A DNA stretch of 64,000 nt. It comes from Paenibacillus sp. TCA20 (GTDB lineage: Bacteria > Bacillota > Bacilli > Paenibacillales > Paenibacillaceae). The notes under the pieces are model-generated. The model was not told the DNA's origin and did no database searches. It was given only the letters and a program-made list of their open reading frames with translations. Both the position numbers and the translations under genes were made by a program. Below are positions 43,785 through 53,343 of this stretch, in pieces; position 1 is the first letter of the stretch, and each line of letters begins with the position of its first letter. Location of the stretch: NCBI RefSeq assembly GCF_000732325.1, contig NZ_BBIW01000006.1, positions 62,001 through 126,000 of the forward strand, given 5' to 3'.

Positions 43785-44537
43785 GTGTCCAAGAAGTGGG
43801 CAATCTTAAGCATTCTATGCCTCTTTATAATCATGATGGGCTGTACGCCGCAAGATGAGCATGAATTCCCAAGGGTTCCTGTTACACTGGATCGAGCGGT
43901 CGATGGAGATACTTTCAAAGTCATGTACGAAGGCAAGAGTCAATCTGTTCGGATGCTGCTCGTGGATACCCCGGAGACCTCTCATCCGAAGCTTGGTGTT
44001 CAGCCTCTCGGCATTGAAGCGAAAGAGTATACCAAACAGGCACTTGAACAAGCCGACCAGATCGAGCTGGAGTTTGACATTGGGCAGAACCGGGACAAAT
44101 ATTCGAGACTGCTTGCTTATGTGTACGTCGATGGTGTCATGCTTCAGGAATCTTTACTTGAAAAAGGCTATGCAAGAGTCGCCTATATCTATCCGCCGAA
44201 TGTGCGGTATGTAGATCAGTTCGAAGCCATACAGAAAGAAAGTCAGCGTGCAGCAATCGGCATATGGGAATACGAAAATTATGTCCAGGAGGACGGCTTC
44301 CACAAGGACGAATATGAATCAGAAACGGTCTCAGGTACGAATGACAACATTGAAGCTAATGGCAATTCTAGTCAACAGCCGGATCGCTCCTGCACCATCA
44401 AAGGCAATATCAACTCCAGTGGAGAAAAAATATATCACACCAAGGAATCGCCTCAATATACTAAAACCATACCCGAGGAATGGTTCTGTACGGAGGAAGA
44501 GGCTGAGCTGGCTGGTTTTCGTGCACCCAAAAAATAA
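43785..44537 (+). CDS. Surface thermonuclease-like lipoprotein with C-terminal sunset domain
   Basis: About 250 residues. A signal peptide ends at the lipobox IMMGC, so it should be lipid-anchored outside the cell. The staphylococcal-nuclease-like domain (about residues 35-165) has RAVDGDTFKV, LLVDTPETSHP, DKYSRLLAYVYVDG and a GIWEY end, carrying the expected Asp, Arg and Glu residues. After a polar linker the last 50 residues (CTIKGNINSSGEKIYH to EEWFCTEEEAELAGF) match the small domain often found at the C end of such nucleases. The GTG at 43785 is preferred over a GTG at 43776, because GGAG lies 8 bp before it. Confidence 0.88.
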   Translation: MSKKWAILSILCLFIIMMGCTPQDEHEFPRVPVTLDRAVDGDTFKVMYEGKSQSVRMLLVDTPETSHPKLGVQPLGIEAKEYTKQALEQADQIELEFDIGQNRDKYSRLLAYVYVDGVMLQESLLEKGYARVAYIYPPNVRYVDQFEAIQKESQRAAIGIWEYENYVQEDGFHKDEYESETVSGTNDNIEANGNSSQQPDRSCTIKGNINSSGEKIYHTKESPQYTKTIPEEWFCTEEEAELAGFRAPKK

Positions 44538-44606
44538 TCCTGTGGATACGCTGCTTACAACATTCAGCCTCCTTGGCTGTATTAACAGCTCTAGCCATAT
44601 TCACAC

Positions 44607-44650
44607 TCAAAAATGCCGCCTTCAGGTACGCTGAAAGGCGGCTAATTTCA
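44607..44650. terminator. Bidirectional terminator between the nuclease and DCC genes
   Basis: GCCGCCTTCAG pairs with CTGAAAGGCGGC around a five-base loop, with A-run before and T-rich bases after. Confidence 0.8.
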
Positions 44651-44663
44651 TACTATATAATGA

Positions 44664-45077
44664 TTACAAGAAACGTTCCCGAATCTCCGGTGTCGGCAGC
44701 ATACAGGCATCTTCCCCATCTCGTCCGAACCAGCGATAGCGATTGCGGGCAATGAAGTTATACACGCTGTCTCGAATAAACTTCGGTACAATAATGAATC
44801 CATAAGCCAAATAATAGGGAAATCTCAATTTGCGGGCTACCTTCAGCGCAGCTGTTGAGCGCGTGTGGTATACTCCTTTTTCGATATATACAAAGGTATC
44901 CATCGCATCCACGGATAATCCGCCCTGCTCCAGTAAATCTCTTCCGACATCAGATTGAAGCGAAGCGAAATAGAATACACCTTTCGGATCCCGCTGAATA
45001 ATCCATTTCGTTATACCCTGGCACAAATGACACACACCATCAATGAGGACGATATGCTTGTCGCTATAATTCTGCAT
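44664..45077 (-). CDS. DCC-family thiol-disulfide oxidoreductase-like protein (YuxK-like)
   Basis: A 137-residue protein of the DUF393/DCC family. VLIDGVCHLCQG near residue 10 is the DxxCxxC motif that names the family, and later YYLAYGFIIVPKFIRDSVYNFIARNR fits its C-terminal half. These are thioredoxin-like proteins of unknown substrate. A GGGAGAG ribosome site precedes the ATG. It appears to be a single gene. Confidence 0.88.
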   Translation of the reverse strand: MQNYSDKHIVLIDGVCHLCQGITKWIIQRDPKGVFYFASLQSDVGRDLLEQGGLSVDAMDTFVYIEKGVYHTRSTAALKVARKLRFPYYLAYGFIIVPKFIRDSVYNFIARNRYRWFGRDGEDACMLPTPEIRERFL

Positions 45078-45174
45078 CCTTCATCTCTCCCGAATTATAA
45101 TGAATGCATATAACAATATATAGAAAAAAAGCGCTAGGATGCTCTTCCTAGTCGCTCATCATCGAATCCGCTTC

Positions 45175-45450
45175 TTACTTCGTCGCTTGTTCGATCAATT
45201 GATTATCCTGAATTTGCTCATGAATCTCGCCTGCAAACTTCTCCATGCACTTGCAGATAAAGTCTTTGCGGCATACCGGACAAGGTGTCTTCTGAAGACG
45301 ACTGATGCTTGTCATTTTCCATTCCGGATCACGGGAATAGAATACACGGCACAGTGTTCCGTCCGCGAGCTTCATTGTAAACTCGTAAAGTCCGGCTTCT
45401 TCATTTCGGCTGGCAGTTGTTAAGTCTACAATCTGTGGTCTATAAGACAT
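45175..45450 (-). CDS. Small cysteine-rich protein of unknown function
   Basis: About 91 residues. TPCPVCRKDFICKCMEKF holds a CxxC followed by CxC, a likely metal or redox site. The N-terminal half is a short beta-rich segment (YEFTMKLADGTLCRVFYSR). The frame extends to 45480, but the ATG at 45450 has AGGTGA just upstream, whereas the earlier ATG has no ribosome site. No family is recognised. It sits between the DCC protein and Ohr, both thiol proteins. Confidence 0.6.
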   Translation of the reverse strand: MSYRPQIVDLTTASRNEEAGLYEFTMKLADGTLCRVFYSRDPEWKMTSISRLQKTPCPVCRKDFICKCMEKFAGEIHEQIQDNQLIEQATK

Positions 45451-45599
45451 GTAATCACCTGTGATTTCAAATTTATTCATGCCACGTAGCGCATTAGTAC
45501 TTAGTCATATTAAAGAATTTTAACCCTGATGTCAAATCCATATACACGAAAAATGAAGAAACCTTGCTATGATCTGAAAGTTTTCAGAATATCATCAAT

Positions 45600-45646
45600 A
45601 AAAAAGCCGGGAACTCCAGCGATTATGCAAGAGCCCCGGCATTTTA
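45600..45646 (-). terminator. Terminator of ohr
   Basis: On the minus strand GCCGGGGCTC pairs with GAGTTCCCGGC, followed by TTTTTT, after the ohr stop. Confidence 0.85.
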
Positions 45647-45664
45647 AACGAGATCGGATCAACC

Positions 45665-46084
45665 TTAAATTACATTAAGCTCAACCGGAATATTACCACG
45701 TGTCGCTTTGGAGTAAGGGCAGAACTCATGCGCTTTCTTCGCCAGATCCTCTGCCTGAGCGCGGTCTACACCCGGAATTTTGACATCCAGCCGAACAGCG
45801 AGCTGGAATCCGTCATCCTTAGGGTCCTTACCGATCATGACGTTGCTGGTTACTTCAACATCACTGAGCTTCACGCCTTCTTTGCGGGCGATGTTGGAAA
45901 GGGCGCTCTCATAGCATGCTCCATATCCAGCTGCGAACAGCTGCTCCGGATTCGTGGCATTGCCGCCTGCACCGCCGAGCTCCTTCGGAGTCGACAAGTC
46001 ATGACGCAATACACCATCCGATGTTTCGAATTTACCGTCTCTGCCACCGCGTACTGTCGCTGTTGCTGTATACAATGCTTCCAT
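45665..46084 (-). CDS. ohr: Organic hydroperoxide resistance protein (Ohr, OsmC family)
   Basis: A 139-residue thiol peroxidase that reduces organic hydroperoxides. The two reactive cysteines lie in AAGYGACYESAL (about residue 57) and EFCPYSKATRGNI (about residue 121), with the conserved arginine in the N-terminal region VRGGRDGKF. Length and the whole pattern match Ohr rather than OsmC. An AAGGAG site lies before the ATG. OhrR usually controls ohr in Firmicutes, but no MarR-type gene is adjacent here. Confidence 0.95.
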   Translation of the reverse strand: MEALYTATATVRGGRDGKFETSDGVLRHDLSTPKELGGAGGNATNPEQLFAAGYGACYESALSNIARKEGVKLSDVEVTSNVMIGKDPKDDGFQLAVRLDVKIPGVDRAQAEDLAKKAHEFCPYSKATRGNIPVELNVI

Positions 46085-46312
46085 TATAATCGCTCCTTCT
46101 CATCTGTAATCTTGGATTATCGTGCACTGCTCTTTGCTCTGTTATTCATAACAGGAAGGCAAGAGCGAACCATAGCAAGCTGTATATCCTCTTGATGCAA
46201 TATCATATGCTGTATCTGAGGCAGCACCTGTTGCAGCATCCGCTTGCCTATGCTTTTTTCTTAACCTTGTTCTGCACAAATTAAACATACGTGCATGCAC
46301 GATAACTCTCAA

Positions 46313-47278
46313 TCACACCCGCTTAGCAGACGCTCCTTTCACCAAAGTTACGTATATCCGCTCATTCTCCACCGTATCTCCGGAGAGCAGCTTAAGGAGC
46401 TGCTCGGCGGCAAGAGCTCCCCACTTCTGCTTAGAGTAGTTGATGGTAGATAATCTTGGCTGCATATAGCCAGCCAGCTCAATGTTATCAAACCCGATTA
46501 GATGGACGTGCTCACCAATCTTCAAATCCGTTTCCGAAATACGATTCCATAATCCGATGGCCATCTCATCATTTAGACAGAACACAGCAACCGGCTCTTT
46601 ATATTCAGCAATGATTTGTTCGGCAGCCTTCTCTCCCCCGGTCTTCTCGAAGTTGCCGCTGATCTCGATACATTCCACATCCTGAGAGCGCTCTGAGACC
46701 ATCCGCACGGCTTTCATCCGCTGCATGGAATCGTAAGAGCCTTCCGGACCGGTCACCACATATATTTTCTTATGACCCAGTTCGATCAGATGCTCCATCG
46801 CCAGGGTAGCGCCTGCTTTGTTATCAAGGAGCACCTGATTAATGTTCGGATGATCGAGCTCGCGGTCCAGCACCACGATCTTATGTCCCAAATCGGCATA
46901 TTTCAGCAGTTCCTCGCTTGCAAACATCTGATCCAATATAATCGCACCATCGATCATGCGCTCTGGCAGCATTTTGTGAGATTGTTCGCCGCTGCACACA
47001 ATCAGATCATACCCCTGTATATTGCTGATTTCCTTCATCCCATGCAGAAGATCACCATAGACGTCTCCACGGAAGTCCGTCAGAAATACACCAACGATTT
47101 TGGTCTCCCGCTTTTTCAAGTTACGTGCTGCCGCATTCGGCACATAATTCAATTCTTTGGCAATGGCCAGAATTTTAGAGCTTGTTTCGTCCGTCACTTT
47201 GTTGCTCCCATTAAGGGCATAAGAGACCGTAGAAATAGAAACTCCGGCTTTTTTGGCAATGTCCTTAATACTGACCAA
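46313..47278 (-). CDS. LacI-family transcriptional regulator of the adjacent carbohydrate locus
   Basis: About 321 residues. The N-terminal SIKDIAKKAGVSISTVSYALNG is a textbook LacI helix-turn-helix with hinge, followed by a periplasmic-binding-like sensor domain (VGVFLTDFRGDVYGDLLHG, then GFDNIELAGYMQPRLSTI). The frame is open from an ATG at 47296, but the TTG at 47278 follows GAGG by 4 bp and gives the normal LacI N terminus. It lies last in the phosphorylase-transporter cluster, and likely binds the operators seen at 55126, 55202 and 55386. Confidence 0.9.
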   Translation of the reverse strand: MVSIKDIAKKAGVSISTVSYALNGSNKVTDETSSKILAIAKELNYVPNAAARNLKKRETKIVGVFLTDFRGDVYGDLLHGMKEISNIQGYDLIVCSGEQSHKMLPERMIDGAIILDQMFASEELLKYADLGHKIVVLDRELDHPNINQVLLDNKAGATLAMEHLIELGHKKIYVVTGPEGSYDSMQRMKAVRMVSERSQDVECIEISGNFEKTGGEKAAEQIIAEYKEPVAVFCLNDEMAIGLWNRISETDLKIGEHVHLIGFDNIELAGYMQPRLSTINYSKQKWGALAAEQLLKLLSGDTVENERIYVTLVKGASAKRV

Positions 47279-47350
47279 TAGTCCTCGCTCCCTCATTTGT
47301 AACCAAGCCTTGTTATTTGCTTATAGCTATCTTTGATAAAGTTATGAAAT

Positions 47351-50300
47351 TTACATATAAACATCTATTACATTCCGCTGCCGATCCAGCTCTTTATCCA
47401 GCACATCGCATTTAATTCGGAATCCGCCAACCCGATAGGGATGATCTTCCCGAATCAATTCGGTGTCCCTGCCATTTATAACAATTCGTGCAGTATGACT
47501 ATCACCCAAATGATATACGAAGGTTACTTTTTTGCCTGCTATTTCAAAATCAAACTCCATACCATCCAGATCAGACGGCAGCACCGGGTCAATTATTAAA
47601 TCCTGCTCGTCCTGACGTATGCCGAGCGCATTTGAAATGAGCTGGTTCATATAAATTCCCGGGCCGCTGGAGTATATTCTCCATCCGCCCTTTACTTTGA
47701 CCTCTCCGGCTCTAAGCTCATCGAAGCGCTCCTGGGCTTCATATCGGTTGCTGAATTTACCATCAGAGCTGCTAAAGTAAGCATTACTTTGCCGCAGCTC
47801 CGCATTTGGAACCACTTTGGTGATACCAATCGGATTAATTAACCCAAGACCGCTCCACACCTCATCCTTATAGCCCAGCTTGGCCATGGCCTCAACGTAC
47901 CTTATATGGGCATGTACATACTGCAGACCGACTTCACGCCCGAAGTTGGACGCCTGCTCAGCCCGCTTGAAGTGTGTGCTCACTCCTCCGGCATATACGG
48001 CAGGTCTGTTCATCAGTCTTACGCCATCCGGGCAAAATAAACGTTCTTTAATCAATTCGTAATGAGACTTAGCCTGCTCCGGACTGAGCAATTCAGCAAT
48101 CATGCTTCTCGTCATCGGAAGCAGACGATACTGAATCCCCGTCTCCTCATCGGATGGATGGAGCATCGGCTTTACTTCCTCCGGGTTCTCCATATAGATG
48201 AAGCCCGGTATCACATTCGTATTTAGCATGTACTTCTGGAAGTCCCGCTTAATACCTTCGGATAGTTTCAGAAGCTCTTGTGCAAGGGTACTGTGAACAG
48301 ACTCCATCGCCTGTGACAGCTGCCGAAGCGTTTGATACGTAAGAGCCACTGTCCAGCTGCTGACCATGTACTGCTTGAGCTGGGCATTAGCCGGCTGCAG
48401 CGTATCATCCCAATCTCCGTCTCCATAGGACGATAGGTACGTATCATGCAGGAAATGACTCTGGATATAACCGATTTCTTTCTGAACATGCTCCAGAATG
48501 GTAGAGGTATCTTCAGTAAAATCAAAGCCGTGCTTTAACGTGTACGGAACCCGTTCATCCAGAATACTGTAATCTTGTGTCGCATTTAGATAATCACTGA
48601 GCACTTTTAGCGGCCATACGATAATGTCGCCATGACTTTCTTCCTGCTGGATTTGGTTATATTGGTCAAACATGAACCACTGCGGCCAATTTCCGTCATC
48701 CTCATATTGATGGGCATATACCATTTTAAGAATGTCACGAACTTGTTCATACTTCTGTGTTGCCATGAAATATTCCACAGGACCTTGGCATACGTCCCTT
48801 GTCCCCCATGCGGCTCCTCCGTATTGCTCAAGTCCGTGCGGAACCGAATAGTGAACCAGCATATTATGCGTATACCACCAGGCAAGTGAATTCACTTTGA
48901 ATAACGCTTCAGACCGCTCTGGATCGGGAAATTTTAGATGGAACCCATTCATGACACTGCGGAAAAATTCGCGATACTTCTCTTTCTCTTCCATAAAATC
49001 AGGAGTAATCGAGGGTAGTGACTTGCCGTCCAGCAATCCCTGCATCGTTAAGGTCCAGCTCTGGCTAGCCGAAATTTGCAGAACAGTCAGGGAAGCATCG
49101 CCCGGCACGATCCCTTCAGCAAGACAAGTCTCGTCATGAACCTGAAACTCCGCCCCATCCATCCACATGGAATAAGACAGCTCAGGATACACCTCATGAC
49201 TTACCGCAGAGGAGTCCGCCTTAAATATCAGCTTGCCTTCCTTCTCTGCATAGTGCACAGGCACTTCATACTCATTAACGTTCATCGTCATCTGATTGGA
49301 TACCAAATACCGATAGCTGTACCCGCTCTCAGAACGTACCTGGAGCTGAACCTCTGGACGGTCCACTGATGTAAAATTCGTGATTACGAGCATATCATCC
49401 TTCAATTTATAATACCATCGAACGTAGTTAAATCCGATTTCAAACAGTGAAGCCATCGTTAACAGACGATACTCGCCATCCAGCTCTACATAGATCCGTT
49501 GTCCTGATGTCTTCGGAATATTCAATGCGCTGCGCGAATTACTCATGAGCTTATTGAAGTTCGTGTTACCCACAACAACATGAGAATTGAATATTCCGTA
49601 CATATAAGATGTTGTTGTTAACACGTTTGCTCCAAGCTTCACATTGTTCCCGCTCATCAGAATATGACCGTGAGGGCGCTCCACCCGCATTTCCTTGCTT
49701 TTTAGCACCACATGCTCGTAGGTATCTGTGAAGAATGCGAGTAATTGCCCATCCTTATACTCCACCTCATGCCGTCCAGCAGCAGGGAACAGCTGGTCTA
49801 CTTCCTCATCAGTCAAGGACCGACCAGCGAGTGTCTTACCGATCTGCGGTTTATAGTAAGTGTCCGCCAGTTTAGCAGCTGAAGCCTTTTCATTCTGTTT
49901 TTTATGAGATGTATAAGTATTCCAAGCATCCTCTACCACTTCCTCGTATTCGAGCTTGGTCGTAGCTTGCTCGTGATGAGGACGGAACAATCCATAAAAT
50001 ACGAATGAAGCTTCGCCTGCAAGCACCGTTTGCTCGGATTGCAGAGCTGTGTATGCAAATTCATATTGATACACTTCATTGGCAAGTGTCTTGTTCTGCA
50101 GTGCTTCGGGTATATTCGTCTCTTTATAGGTTAGTCCAAAGAACTGGAAACCGTCTGTCGAGTAGCCTGCTGCACCCGTCAAGGAGCCTTGCTGAAGATA
50201 GGGGAAAGTTCCGCCTTGCGGCTGATTTTGCCGGGAGCATACGACATACCCCTTCTCGGTATCTTCAAATACGGTATGGTCAATGTATTGAGATAAGTAG

Positions 50301-50716
50301 GCCTCATTACTGCGTACAGCTCCCGTATCGGCAATTCCAACGTCCTGGCTGTAGATCACATCTACTTTCAGCTCATCACCTCGAAGTGTTACTTCCCAGA
50401 ACCACACACCTTGATCTGTCGGAGCGAAGGTTACTGTATAAGCGATGCTTCGCACGGTACCTGTCCATTGCAGACAATTCCCTTTTTGATAGACATGGCT
50501 ATCCGAGTGGATACCCAATAAAGGGTATGCCTCAATACCATCTTCAGAGTGAATCCGCAAGTAAATATTATTCAGTGAACCGTCTAAGGGGCTCAGCATC
50601 AGCTGATTAATCATCACCTTGCCGCTTACCGCTTGAAATAAGTCTCCGCTTTCCCAAAAAGTAAAGGACAAATCGCCGGCCTGCACTCTTCTTCTTGCAT
50701 TTGTCATTGTCGTCAT
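47351..50716 (-). CDS. GH94-type glycoside phosphorylase, probable 1,2-beta-oligoglucan phosphorylase
   Basis: A 1121-residue cytoplasmic enzyme (no signal peptide). The N-terminal half is a large beta-rich region; an (alpha/alpha)6 barrel starts near residue 590. WGTRDVCQGPVEYF around residue 650 and SYGDGDWDDTLQPA near residue 770 match the GH94 active-site regions, the aspartate of the latter being the expected acid. Size and layout resemble the Listeria 1,2-beta-oligoglucan (sophoro-oligosaccharide) phosphorylase, about 1113 residues and encoded near LacI and ABC transporter genes. Such enzymes split terminal glucose with phosphate to glucose 1-phosphate. Cellobiose or other beta-glucan phosphorylases remain possible. 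It follows the binding-protein gene by about 50 bp. Confidence 0.68.
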   Translation of the reverse strand: MTTMTNARRRVQAGDLSFTFWESGDLFQAVSGKVMINQLMLSPLDGSLNNIYLRIHSEDGIEAYPLLGIHSDSHVYQKGNCLQWTGTVRSIAYTVTFAPTDQGVWFWEVTLRGDELKVDVIYSQDVGIADTGAVRSNEAYLSQYIDHTVFEDTEKGYVVCSRQNQPQGGTFPYLQQGSLTGAAGYSTDGFQFFGLTYKETNIPEALQNKTLANEVYQYEFAYTALQSEQTVLAGEASFVFYGLFRPHHEQATTKLEYEEVVEDAWNTYTSHKKQNEKASAAKLADTYYKPQIGKTLAGRSLTDEEVDQLFPAAGRHEVEYKDGQLLAFFTDTYEHVVLKSKEMRVERPHGHILMSGNNVKLGANVLTTTSYMYGIFNSHVVVGNTNFNKLMSNSRSALNIPKTSGQRIYVELDGEYRLLTMASLFEIGFNYVRWYYKLKDDMLVITNFTSVDRPEVQLQVRSESGYSYRYLVSNQMTMNVNEYEVPVHYAEKEGKLIFKADSSAVSHEVYPELSYSMWMDGAEFQVHDETCLAEGIVPGDASLTVLQISASQSWTLTMQGLLDGKSLPSITPDFMEEKEKYREFFRSVMNGFHLKFPDPERSEALFKVNSLAWWYTHNMLVHYSVPHGLEQYGGAAWGTRDVCQGPVEYFMATQKYEQVRDILKMVYAHQYEDDGNWPQWFMFDQYNQIQQEESHGDIIVWPLKVLSDYLNATQDYSILDERVPYTLKHGFDFTEDTSTILEHVQKEIGYIQSHFLHDTYLSSYGDGDWDDTLQPANAQLKQYMVSSWTVALTYQTLRQLSQAMESVHSTLAQELLKLSEGIKRDFQKYMLNTNVIPGFIYMENPEEVKPMLHPSDEETGIQYRLLPMTRSMIAELLSPEQAKSHYELIKERLFCPDGVRLMNRPAVYAGGVSTHFKRAEQASNFGREVGLQYVHAHIRYVEAMAKLGYKDEVWSGLGLINPIGITKVVPNAELRQSNAYFSSSDGKFSNRYEAQERFDELRAGEVKVKGGWRIYSSGPGIYMNQLISNALGIRQDEQDLIIDPVLPSDLDGMEFDFEIAGKKVTFVYHLGDSHTARIVINGRDTELIREDHPYRVGGFRIKCDVLDKELDRQRNVIDVYM

Positions 50717-50769
50717 GTGTAAGTGTGTTCCTCCTGTCCACTCTCTCTATTTACTGATGTATTCCCGCC

Positions 50770-52362
50770 CTACAGCGCATTCAGCTCATCCAGCACAGGC
50801 TGTACAAGCGACATTTTGCTCTCTACCCATGCTCTCCAGTTCGCTTCCAGGTCGCCTTCTTTGAGGATCAGATTCGTATACTCTGTCGCATAGTCGAAGG
50901 ACGCTTGATTCTTCGCTTTGGAATCGTACAGCTGCACGGTCCAGTCATACTCCGCAAGTGCGCCGCCTTCTTCGCCAAGCTTCGCCTTGTTCTGGTAATG
51001 AGTAAGGGCTCTCTCCCGGTAATTTTCTTTAATGGCAGGGTTAATCATGCTGAAGTCGTCGCCGAGCAGATACAAACCTTCAAACCGGCTTGGATACTTA
51101 TCCTCCAGACTTGTTCCATTCTCCAGCAGGCTCTTCAGATTGCCATTCTCGTCATACTCCCAATCCGTTCCTTCAAATCCCATGTTAAGGATCAGCTGTC
51201 CTTCCTCACTGGTCGTATACTCGAGCATATCCATAATGCGCTCAAACTTGGCATCATCAATATCCGGAGAGAAGATCAGTGCAGACCAGAAATTGGCCTG
51301 CTCCAGATTGCGGTATTTACCGTCATCACCCAATACAATTGCCGTATGAACAAGCTCATCACTTTCTACGCCCAGGTTCTTTCTCATTGCGGTATCCACA
51401 TCTTGTCTGTACGAAGCTAGACCGCCAAGACTTGTCACAGCAGCGGTTCCGCTTACTCTGAAGTTGTCGCTTCCTTCGCTGTTCTTCCAAGTATAGAACT
51501 CAGGGTTGAGCAAACCTTCTTTGTAAGCCTCCTGCATCAGCTTAAGGCCCGTAAGTGTCTCTTCATCAGCAGCTCCCCAGTGATACTTCCCATCCTCGCC
51601 TTTGTAGAAGGCAGACTCTACTCGTGAATGCTCACTGTTCGGCATGATAAGGTTCGTTAGTGCATCATCCGCGTTAAAGGACAGCGGCACCAGATTAGAG
51701 CCAACTTTGCCTGGATCCTTCTCTTTCACGAGTCTTGCGTACTCCATCAGTTCACCGGTCGTATAAGCATCCTTCAACTCGAAACCGACCGCTTCAGCCC
51801 AGTCCTTGCGCAAGGCGATAACACCAATCTGATTGACGAGCGGATCTGCCGGCTTATTCTCGTAGTACACGGGTCTTGGCAGCAAATACGTACCGCCAGT
51901 CAGCTCCTCCAGCTGTTCACCAAGGCCAGTCAGCTTATATGCTGCTGCCACGTTGGGCCAGCGCTCTTTCCAATCTTCAGGGAATTGATACAGCAGTCCT
52001 TGATCGATATAATTCATCGCATCCCCATGCACGTAGTTCCATGTCGCTACATCTGGCAGGTCACCGGAGTTGATCCATAGACGAAGCTTCTCCCCCCAGG
52101 AATCCCACTCAATAAAGTTGTACTCCCAGTCGATGTTGTACTTATCCATCCAGAACTGATGGAATTCATTGTCCAGCTGCCCTTCCTTCAATTGAATTGT
52201 GCTGGCTACGGAAACCGTCATTTTGTCCACATAGTTTCCATTCTCATCCTTTTCGTTGCCACCGGATGCACCTCCGCTGGAACAAGCTGTCATGATGAGC
52301 AGAACAAGCGACATCATGGTTACCAGTGCGGATCTCAACAATTTCTTCTGATTTGTTTTCAT
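50770..52362 (-). CDS. ABC transporter sugar-binding lipoprotein (LplA-like)
   Basis: A 530-residue extracellular solute-binding protein of the family 1 sugar type. The signal peptide ends at the lipobox LIMTAC (cysteine near residue 27), then a Gly/Ser/Asp linker and a large two-lobe domain. Such ~500-residue proteins are typical of Paenibacillus oligosaccharide importers. It partners the permease genes upstream (52424-54307) and has no ATPase gene beside it, so a shared MsmX-like ATPase is expected. A GGGGG site precedes the ATG. Confidence 0.9.
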   Translation of the reverse strand: MKTNQKKLLRSALVTMMSLVLLIMTACSSGGASGGNEKDENGNYVDKMTVSVASTIQLKEGQLDNEFHQFWMDKYNIDWEYNFIEWDSWGEKLRLWINSGDLPDVATWNYVHGDAMNYIDQGLLYQFPEDWKERWPNVAAAYKLTGLGEQLEELTGGTYLLPRPVYYENKPADPLVNQIGVIALRKDWAEAVGFELKDAYTTGELMEYARLVKEKDPGKVGSNLVPLSFNADDALTNLIMPNSEHSRVESAFYKGEDGKYHWGAADEETLTGLKLMQEAYKEGLLNPEFYTWKNSEGSDNFRVSGTAAVTSLGGLASYRQDVDTAMRKNLGVESDELVHTAIVLGDDGKYRNLEQANFWSALIFSPDIDDAKFERIMDMLEYTTSEEGQLILNMGFEGTDWEYDENGNLKSLLENGTSLEDKYPSRFEGLYLLGDDFSMINPAIKENYRERALTHYQNKAKLGEEGGALAEYDWTVQLYDSKAKNQASFDYATEYTNLILKEGDLEANWRAWVESKMSLVQPVLDELNAL

Positions 52363-52423
52363 GTTATACCCCCATGTTTGATATAGAATTTATAGATGAA
52401 AATTCTAATGATCATCAGGTTCA

Positions 52424-53326
52424 TCAGGTCTTGATTGCCCCTGTTAGTACCCCTTTGGCAAAATGCTTCTGAAGCAGCGGGAAGAAGCACATAATCGGAA
52501 CCATGGTCACAAAGACAGCGGCCATCTTCATTCCCGTAGAGAACGAGTTCTTCCCTACTGCATCCACACTCGATGCATTCGACGCATTGGTCGAGGATTC
52601 CACGATAATGGCCCTCAGCACATTTTGCAGCGGCAGCTGATCCTGTCTTCTCAGGAAGATCATGGCATCATACCAGCTGTTCCAGTACGCTACCCCATAG
52701 AATAAAGTAATTGTTGCTATGATCGGTGCAGCAAGGGGAAGGACAACCGAGAACAAAATTCTCCATTCACCGGCACCGTCGAGCCTGGCAGATTCCATCA
52801 GTGATTCCGGCAGGCTGTGAAAGTAATTCATCATCAGGATCATATTAAAGGCACTGAAGCTGCCTGCAAGAATGACGGACATTAAGGTCCCTGTCAGATG
52901 AAGTGATTTCATGACAAGGTAGAGAGGTACAATACCTCCATTAAAGATCATCGTAAAAAGAACAAGGAAGAAGATCAGCTTCTTGCCCGGAAACTTATTC
53001 CGGCTAAGGCCATAAGCCATACTTGTCGTCAGAAACAAGCTGAGCGGCAGCCCGATCACAAGCAGCTTGGTCGTATTCCAATATCCGGTCAGGATACTCC
53101 CATCCGAAAAGAGCGCGGTATAGGAATCCAACGTGAACTCTTTAGGAAACATGAGCAGCGGATTCTCCGCATACTCCTTCGGCGTTGCAAATGAGATCAT
53201 GATGACATTCCAAAAAGGAATTAAGATCAGCAGCGCCATCACACTCAGGACGAAAAGAATAAAATAATCGATAACCGTCATTTTATTGCTTAAGAACTTT
53301 GGTTTTTTTCTAGCCATCGTGCTCAT
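52424..53326 (-). CDS. Carbohydrate ABC transporter permease (LplC/MalG-like)
   Basis: A 300-residue permease with six predicted membrane helices. The cytoplasmic loop ESARLDGAGEWRILFSVVLPLAAP is the EAA motif that contacts the ATPase. The sequence resembles LplC-type proteins found with large sugar-binding lipoproteins. It follows the frameshifted LplB-type permease by 18 bp and precedes the binding protein by 62 bp on the minus strand. Confidence 0.92.
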   Translation of the reverse strand: MSTMARKKPKFLSNKMTVIDYFILFVLSVMALLILIPFWNVIMISFATPKEYAENPLLMFPKEFTLDSYTALFSDGSILTGYWNTTKLLVIGLPLSLFLTTSMAYGLSRNKFPGKKLIFFLVLFTMIFNGGIVPLYLVMKSLHLTGTLMSVILAGSFSAFNMILMMNYFHSLPESLMESARLDGAGEWRILFSVVLPLAAPIIATITLFYGVAYWNSWYDAMIFLRRQDQLPLQNVLRAIIVESSTNASNASSVDAVGKNSFSTGMKMAAVFVTMVPIMCFFPLLQKHFAKGVLTGAIKT

Positions 53327-53343
53327 CTGTTTATTCTCCTCTC

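Noticed and set aside
46290..46301. Perfect palindrome CGTGCATGCACG after the LacI gene
   Set aside because: No T-run or promoter is in register with it and no second copy was seen, so no function could be assigned.
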